Shown here: positions 6,870 through 10,534 of the stretch, one piece after another
Position numbering within the stretch: the stretch's first letter is position 1
How the letters are laid out: each line of letters opens with the position of its first letter
Source of the DNA: CAZLPY01 sp964561525
GTDB lineage: Bacteria > Patescibacteriota > UBA1384 > CAJBMM01
Length of the DNA: 10,534 bases
Reading direction: 5' to 3'
NCBI GenBank assembly: GCA_964561525.1
Contig: CAZLPY010000034.1
Location: 1-10,534 of the forward strand
Position numbers and translations under genes: made by a program
Notes under the pieces: model-generated
Databases searched by the model: none
What the model was told of the DNA's origin: nothing
Seen by the model: the letters and a program-made list of their open reading frames with translations, nothing else

Positions 6870-6909
6870 GCCGCCCGCGGTGAATTAACCACGGGCGGCT
6901 TATTTTTTT
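6870..6909 (+). terminator. Rho-independent terminator after the 109-aa gene
   Basis: GCCGCCCG (6870-6877) pairs with CGGGCGGC (6892-6899). After one mismatch GGT (6879-6881) pairs with ACC (6888-6890), closing a 6-nt loop. The stem is followed by TTA and seven Ts (6903-6909). Confidence 0.93.
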
Positions 6910-6922
6910 GCCTTAATTCCGC

Positions 6923-6928
6923 TACAAT
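6923..6928 (+). promoter_or_regulatory. Candidate -10 box of the hydrolase-MurF operon
   Basis: TACAAT lies 9 nt before the ATG at 6938, so transcription would begin 1-3 nt before the start codon. No good -35 box is present: the expected position falls in the T-rich tail of the preceding terminator. No Shine-Dalgarno site precedes the gene. Confidence 0.45.
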
Positions 6929-6937
6929 AAGCATTGT

Positions 6938-7678
6938 ATGAATAAGCAAACAGATATTTTTACAAAAGTGGGGCATGGGCCAAACCTCATTTTTTTGCAT
7001 GGCTGGAAGCAAGATCGGCATACGTGGGATGGCGTAATAGACCACCTCAAAAATGATTTTACCTGCTGGACGCTTGACCTACCCGGCTTCGGCCAAAACC
7101 CCAGACCAAAAAATACTTGGAGTCCAGCAGATTACGCAAAGTGGGTTGGAGAGTTTATCACTGAACACAAGATTAAGGATCCGATAATTATTGGTCATTC
7201 CTTCGGCGGCCGAGTCGCACTCTTCTTAGCCTCCAATGATTTAAAATTAAAAATTAAAAATTTAAAATTAGTTTTATATGCTACTCCCGGCTTTCGGGAG
7301 CCGCTACCGCGATTTACCAATATGGCGGGGGCCTTGGCCCGTGCTACCAAAACATGGTTGCCTATTCACAAGCTGCCGTTGGTCAAACAGGTGCGTGAGC
7401 GATTGCAGTCACGAGATTTTAAAGAGGCAGATACTATGCAAGATATCTTCCTCGCTGCAATCGAGTACGATCTGTCAGATGCGATGAGCAAAATTGATTC
7501 GGAAGTATTGCTTTTATGGGGCGAGGACGATACCGAGGTGCCGCTAAAGATCGGTGAAGCGATGCATCACGCGATTCCTCATTCAGTCTTAAAAACAATG
7601 CCAAACGCTGGCCATTTTGCGCATTTACAAAATCCAAGCCTCTTTGCCGGCATTATCCGATCATTCGCAAAAGATTAA
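6938..7678 (+). CDS. Alpha/beta hydrolase
   Basis: This 246-aa protein has the alpha/beta hydrolase fold with a full triad: nucleophile S88 in GHSFGG (86-91), acid D197 or D198 in WGEDDTEVP, and H226 in NAGHFAHL. The oxyanion region is H21-G22 after the first core strands. The cap region (about 120-185) is helical. There is no signal peptide, so it should be cytoplasmic. Substrates in this superfamily are too diverse to name one. The next gene, a MurF-like ligase, starts 3 nt after the stop, so the two are surely cotranscribed and perhaps act in the same cell-wall pathway; that link is inferred. A tandem 7-nt A/T repeat encodes LKLKIKNLKL at 102-111, where ordinary family members are about three residues shorter. 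Start at ATG 6938 lies just behind a -10-like TACAAT. Confidence 0.88.
   Translation: MNKQTDIFTKVGHGPNLIFLHGWKQDRHTWDGVIDHLKNDFTCWTLDLPGFGQNPRPKNTWSPADYAKWVGEFITEHKIKDPIIIGHSFGGRVALFLASNDLKLKIKNLKLVLYATPGFREPLPRFTNMAGALARATKTWLPIHKLPLVKQVRERLQSRDFKEADTMQDIFLAAIEYDLSDAMSKIDSEVLLLWGEDDTEVPLKIGEAMHHAIPHSVLKTMPNAGHFAHLQNPSLFAGIIRSFAKD
7241..7268 (+). repeat. Four tandem 7-nt A/T repeats inside the hydrolase gene
   Basis: The units are ttaaaat, taaaaat, taaaaat and ttaaaat, directly followed by tag. They encode LKLKIKNLKL between the catalytic-serine helix and the next core strand. Seven is not a multiple of three, so three units encode seven residues and the frame passes through all phases. A related array occurs in the ddl gene at 10003-10023. 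Confidence 0.8.
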
Positions 7679-7681
7679 ACA

Positions 7682-9046
7682 ATGAAAAATTCTGAACGCT
7701 ATCTTCATTCACTGCTGCCATTTGTAGATTTTTTGTATATTTTACAGCTTGAGGATTACAATTCACGGAACTATTTTGTGTGGATTCAGGATCGATTATT
7801 TAAGCGCGGCTTTCAAAAAGTGGGGCATATTAGCTGGACGACCAAGGCACGGATGCTGCTGACACTGTCGCTACTACTGTATATCATATTAGTTATTCAA
7901 ATTTCCCTTCTAATTCCAAACCTGTTGTGGATGCTCCTTATACTGATTATCGTCTCATTTTGTATTCCCTATATTGTATTACTGGCCAATGCACTGCTTA
8001 GTTTTGTCGATATAATGATTAAAAAGAGCGTCGTGACAAAAGCGGCCAAAAAGCTGGCTGGCCTGCCTGATCTCAAAGTCGTTGCCATTATCGGTAGTCA
8101 GGGTAAAACTTCTACGCGATCATTCATCACGCAGTTAGTCGCTGAAGACAAAAAATGGGTCACACCCCCTGGTAACCATAATGTGCCACTGGCGATTGCG
8201 CGAGATATTATTAAAAACGTGCACCAGGACACCGAAATATATGTAGTGGAACTGGGTGAGTTTTATCGTGGTGCTCTGAGTGAAATGATAATGATGCTGA
8301 AACCTTGGGTCATAGTGCTTACATCAATCACTTCGCAACATATCGCTCAATTTGGGTCTCAAAGTACCATTGATCAGGAATTCATTGGTGCAATCAACGC
8401 GGCAAACGCTTCGACTATTTTGATTAACGGTCAAGATGATGGCGTGAAGCGCATTAAACCTGTGCTCAAAGTTGAAGCGCACCAGTTTTATACATACGAA
8501 CTTGACGGTCTGCACCAGACACAAACACTACCTGAGGTTTTGCACATCCCCCATATGCAAAGTAACGCGGCGGCGGCTGTGGCTGTAGCAAGGCGGCTGA
8601 ATATCAGCACAGATCATATCAAAACGCGCCTAGCCGAGCTGACACCGGTCGAGCAGCGACTGAACATTATGCACCGAAACGGCATCACCATCATCGATGA
8701 CAGCTACAATATTAGTCCAGAGAGTGCTAGCAAGGCGCTTCGGCACCTAGATACTCACCCCGGCCGCCACATAATAGTAACTGGAGGTATTGTTGACCAA
8801 GGGCTTAATGCAGCACGAGCAAATGAAGCCTTTGGCGAGCAGTTGGGACACGTGGCCGATGTAGTGGTACTGGCCTCAAACCATCTGGCACCGCATGTAA
8901 AAAAGGGGATTATCAGCAAGAGTGATAAAGTGCAGATCATCGAATCAACTCATCCCACTAAGACACCCGAGATCCTGGCCCGGACGCTTATAAAAGGCGA
9001 CGTGGTGCTTATTCAAAACGAACTACCGGATTTGTACTGGAGTTAG
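7682..9046 (+). CDS. murF: Membrane-anchored Mur ligase, MurF-like
   Basis: This 454-aa protein resembles MurF, which joins D-Ala-D-Ala to the UDP-MurNAc tripeptide using ATP. The central ATPase has the P-loop GSQGKTST (138-145), GNHNVPLAIA at 164-173, VVELG with E190, and SQHIAQFGS with H220. Further on are the QSNAAAAVAVA segment (293-303), QRLN at 325-328 and the MurF-like DDSYNISPES (339-348). The C-terminal domain ends VVLIQNELPDLYW, similar to the NDLPD ending of MurF. The normal N-terminal UDP-substrate domain is missing: residues 1-55 are amphipathic and aromatic, and two hydrophobic helices follow at about 57-77 and 81-107. It therefore looks anchored at the inner face of the membrane. 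ATG 7682 has no Shine-Dalgarno site, and the preceding stop is 3 nt away, so reinitiation is likely. Another ligase specificity remains possible because the substrate domain is absent. Confidence 0.82.
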   Translation: MKNSERYLHSLLPFVDFLYILQLEDYNSRNYFVWIQDRLFKRGFQKVGHISWTTKARMLLTLSLLLYIILVIQISLLIPNLLWMLLILIIVSFCIPYIVLLANALLSFVDIMIKKSVVTKAAKKLAGLPDLKVVAIIGSQGKTSTRSFITQLVAEDKKWVTPPGNHNVPLAIARDIIKNVHQDTEIYVVELGEFYRGALSEMIMMLKPWVIVLTSITSQHIAQFGSQSTIDQEFIGAINAANASTILINGQDDGVKRIKPVLKVEAHQFYTYELDGLHQTQTLPEVLHIPHMQSNAAAAVAVARRLNISTDHIKTRLAELTPVEQRLNIMHRNGITIIDDSYNISPESASKALRHLDTHPGRHIIVTGGIVDQGLNAARANEAFGEQLGHVADVVVLASNHLAPHVKKGIISKSDKVQIIESTHPTKTPEILARTLIKGDVVLIQNELPDLYWS

Positions 9047-9054
9047 TGCTGCTA

Positions 9055-9083
9055 TTGCATTTAATTATAATAAGTGATATAAT
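9055..9083 (+). promoter_or_regulatory. Promoter of the 95-aa orphan gene
   Basis: TTGCAT (9055-9060) and TATAAT (9078-9083) are 17 nt apart, with the extended -10 dinucleotide TG at 9075-9076. Transcription should start near 9090, leaving about 30 nt of leader with a purine-rich ribosome-binding site. Confidence 0.75.
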
Positions 9084-9101
9084 ATCGCATAGAAGATCCT
9101 A

Positions 9102-9111
9102 AAGGAAGGGG
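9102..9111 (+). promoter_or_regulatory. Shine-Dalgarno region for the TTG start at 9122
   Basis: AAGGAAGGGG at 9102-9111 ends 10 nt before TTG 9122. No ATG in frame lies closer, which supports the TTG; an in-frame GTG at 9137 is the only nearby alternative. Confidence 0.6.
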
Positions 9112-9121
9112 ATTTACTGAC

Positions 9122-9409
9122 TTGGCACAACAATCGGTGCTCAATCGGTACTGGAATCTGTTGGTAACACTACTCCAGGCAATCGCCGAGCGCGATCCAG
9201 GCTGGGCCACGCCGTGGCTTGAGGAAATATCGGTTATTCCTCCAACAATACCAAATCGGAATGAATATGCGCAGACCGTCCTTCGATTAGTAGTGATCGC
9301 TGAACTTTGCAGAGAGTACTGTAAAAGTCACCATCTCGTTGACCTCGAGCAGTTCTTGATCGCAGAAACAAATCGGACGCGATCAACGCCGAAGGAGCAG
9401 ATGCATTGA
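9122..9409 (+). CDS. Hypothetical protein, 95 aa (orphan)
   Basis: I do not recognise this protein. It appears mainly helical: an amphipathic stretch at 6-22 (VLNRYWNLLVTLLQAIA), a proline-rich turn at 39-45, a second helix at about 49-67 (containing two cysteines, at 63 and 67), then a polar tail. Neither hydrophobic stretch is long or pure enough for a membrane helix. It is a stand-alone transcription unit, with its own extended -10 promoter at 9055-9083, a purine-rich leader, a TTG start and a hairpin terminator that begins at the last base of the stop codon. It sits between the MurF-like gene and the convergent 94-aa gene. Function unknown; the complete set of expression signals is the main reason to call it real. 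Confidence 0.68.
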   Translation: MAQQSVLNRYWNLLVTLLQAIAERDPGWATPWLEEISVIPPTIPNRNEYAQTVLRLVVIAELCREYCKSHHLVDLEQFLIAETNRTRSTPKEQMH

Positions 9410-9440
9410 TGAGGCCTCAAATCCGAGACCTCATTTTTTT
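9409..9440 (+). terminator. Rho-independent terminator after the 95-aa gene
   Basis: ATGAGG (9409-9414) pairs with CCTCAT (9429-9434). After a C-A mismatch CTC (9416-9418) pairs with GAG (9425-9427) around a 6-nt loop. Seven Ts (9434-9440) follow. It has no T-tract in the other direction, so it serves the plus strand only. Confidence 0.9.
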
Positions 9441-9444
9441 AATA

Positions 9445-9729
9445 TTAAAAGGTCTGCCGGCTTGACTCAGGCCCGGTTTCAGCTTGAAATTTAGCGACAC
9501 GATCATCAACGTCCCTTAAAGCCGTATTTGCAACACGATTGCGCTCATGCATGGCTGCGGCAATTTTTTTGGCTGCTTCGGGATCAGATTCCTTAACAGT
9601 ATCCATAAGAAACCTATGAGCTTCCTCCGCTCCCACCGCATCAACCAGCCTCTCATATTCGGTATCAAAATCTTCCATCCCGGCATGTTCCTTTGCGATA
9701 TCGTACATATTAGGTGACATTTCGCTCAT
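9445..9729 (-). CDS. Hypothetical protein, 94 aa, downstream of ddl
   Basis: I do not recognise this protein. It is highly charged and probably all-helical, with many Ala, Glu, Asp and Lys residues, no cysteine and no membrane segment or signal peptide. Helix-favouring runs lie at about 20-45 (EYERLVDAVGAEEAHRF) and 50-80 (PEAAKKIAAAMHERNR), and a short polar tail ends the chain. The start is well fixed: AAGGAG (9740-9735) lies 5 nt before ATG 9729. It follows the ddl stop by 15 nt and surely shares its transcript. A role in or near peptidoglycan precursor synthesis is suggested only by that position. It ends 5 nt from the terminator of the convergent 95-aa gene. Confidence 0.75.
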   Translation of the reverse strand: MSEMSPNMYDIAKEHAGMEDFDTEYERLVDAVGAEEAHRFLMDTVKESDPEAAKKIAAAMHERNRVANTALRDVDDRVAKFQAETGPESSRQTF

Positions 9730-9734
9730 GGTAT

Positions 9735-9740
9735 CTCCTT
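9735..9740 (-). promoter_or_regulatory. Strong Shine-Dalgarno site of the 94-aa gene
   Basis: AAGGAG on the minus strand lies 5 nt before ATG 9729, within the 15-nt gap after the ddl stop. It shows that the 94-aa frame is independently translated. Confidence 0.85.
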
Positions 9741-9744
9741 GGGT

Positions 9745-10534
9745 TCAGATATTTTTGGTTAATATTGTCGATTCGAAGGTGCGTAAAAGCGACTTTTTCT
9801 TAGTGTATTCATATTCAGCGTTTTCGACCAGTTTGTCAATTAGTTCGCGGAAGCTGATGCCGCTTGCTTCCCACAAATAGAAGGAGAGGGAGCCAGGAAT
9901 AGTGTTGATTTCGGTAATATAGATCTCATCTTTTTTAGTTATCATAAAGTCAACCCGAGCAACTCCGCTGCACCCGCATGTTTTGAATACTTCTTTTGCT
10001 AAATTCTGAATTCTAAATTCTAACTGCTTCTCAATTGGTGCCGGAATTCGTCGATCGAGTGAGGCCATGCCACCGATCTTTTTACCGCCCTTGCCACCTT
10101 TTAAATATTTGTCTTCGAACGATAAAATTTCCTCACTCGATAGTGGTTGTTCACAAACAGAAGCTTCACAGGCGTCAGTAGTACCCATAACACTACAGTT
10201 AATTTCGATCATTTCAGTCAAAAATGGCTCAATGAGGGCTTGGGTATCGAGCTCAAAAATTACTTCGAGCGCTTCTCGTAATTCTTTTGCGTTAGTACAC
10301 TTTGTTACCCCGATGCTTGAGCCAAGATGAGCAGGCTTGGCAATTAGAGGATAATCAAATTTGATTAATGTGTCGAATTGGTCTAATTGAGATTTTTTTA
10401 GTAGCACATAATCCAACACCGGTAGCTTGTGTTCGTGCATCAACGCCTTGAACAGAGCTTTATCCATCCCAATGGCCGATGCCGTAACCCCTGATCCGAC
10501 GTAAGGTACATCCAACACCGCCAATAGGAGATCG
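9745..10534 (-). CDS. ddl: D-alanine--D-alanine ligase, N-terminus outside the window
   Basis: Ddl is a cytoplasmic ATP-grasp enzyme that makes D-Ala-D-Ala, the substrate of MurF. The visible part begins near the end of the N-terminal domain (DVPYVGSGVTASAIGMDKALFK). It continues with the ATP-grasp segment PLIAKPAHLGSSIGVTK, the EMIEINCSVMG strand, a YLKGGKGGKKIGGMAS loop, ARVDFMI, and the catalytic and metal-binding ending ITEINTIPGSL followed by LWEASGISF. The frame is open to the window edge, so the TTG at 10524 is not the start; roughly the first 80-100 residues are missing. The C-terminus has an extra basic tail of about 20 residues after the conserved end. A heptamer repeat encodes LEFRIQNL within a helix without changing the usual domain length. 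A 94-aa gene follows in the same operon. Confidence 0.93.
   Translation of the reverse strand, partial: DLLLAVLDVPYVGSGVTASAIGMDKALFKALMHEHKLPVLDYVLLKKSQLDQFDTLIKFDYPLIAKPAHLGSSIGVTKCTNAKELREALEVIFELDTQALIEPFLTEMIEINCSVMGTTDACEASVCEQPLSSEEILSFEDKYLKGGKGGKKIGGMASLDRRIPAPIEKQLEFRIQNLAKEVFKTCGCSGVARVDFMITKKDEIYITEINTIPGSLSFYLWEASGISFRELIDKLVENAEYEYTKKKSLLRTFESTILTKNI
10003..10023 (-). repeat. Three tandem 7-nt repeats inside ddl
   Basis: On the plus strand the units are attctga, attctaa and attctaa; on the coding strand they read TTAGAAT, TTAGAAT, TCAGAAT. They encode LEFRIQNL in the helix just before the GCSGVARVDF strand. The coding-strand heptamer TTAGAAT differs by one base from TTAAAAT in the hydrolase array at 7241-7268. 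Confidence 0.75.

Noticed and set aside
9122..9729. Toxin-antitoxin pair made of the 95-aa and 94-aa genes
   Set aside because: They converge from opposite strands, each with its own expression signals, and one belongs with ddl; neither shows toxin or antitoxin motifs.

Overview
The window is about 10.5 kb of compact bacterial DNA with 14 coding regions (leuS counted as two), short gaps and no tRNA, rRNA, CRISPR array or insertion sequence that I can see. It most resembles a chromosome of the Candidate Phyla Radiation (Patescibacteria). The clues are a MurF-like ligase whose N-terminal domain is replaced by membrane helices, coupled to an alpha/beta hydrolase; several promoters placed to give leaderless mRNAs; small orphan proteins; and short tandem repeats inside genes. 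This assignment is inference. UGA ends several genes (1609-1611, 9407-9409, 9747-9745), so the UGA=Gly code of some CPR lineages is not used. UAA also ends many genes.

Left part (12-1611, plus strand): a secreted D,D-carboxypeptidase (DacA type) followed 10 nt later by a histidine phosphatase that probably starts at a TTG.

Central part (1647-6417, all minus strand, read right to left): leuS, DUF177/YceD, rpmF (L32), nusB and rnc. This is a translation and ribosome-assembly cluster: leucyl-tRNA synthetase, 23S rRNA/L32-linked factor, ribosomal protein, rRNA antitermination factor and rRNA-processing RNase III. leuS is interrupted by an in-frame TAA, which leaves a 583-aa half with the HVGH, editing and zinc modules and a 251-aa half with KMSKS and the anticodon-binding and C-terminal domains. 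The split resembles the two-subunit LeuRS known from Aquifex, but a base error or a nonsense mutation is equally possible.

Right part (6418-10534): a divergent promoter region drives leuS leftward and a 109-aa orphan gene rightward; the orphan ends in a strong terminator. Then come an alpha/beta hydrolase and a membrane-anchored MurF-like ligase with a 3-nt gap. A 95-aa orphan follows with its own promoter and terminator. On the minus strand lie a D-alanine--D-alanine ligase, cut by the window edge, and a 94-aa orphan in the same transcription unit.

Peptidoglycan peptide metabolism recurs at both ends: Ddl makes D-Ala-D-Ala, MurF attaches it, and DacA trims the terminal D-Ala. The most notable observations are the split leuS; tandem 7-nt repeats in two unrelated genes on the coding strand, giving the same peptide pattern; a 9-nt repeat array in the LeuRS editing region; and the contrast between leaderless housekeeping genes and small orphans with strong ribosome-binding sites.
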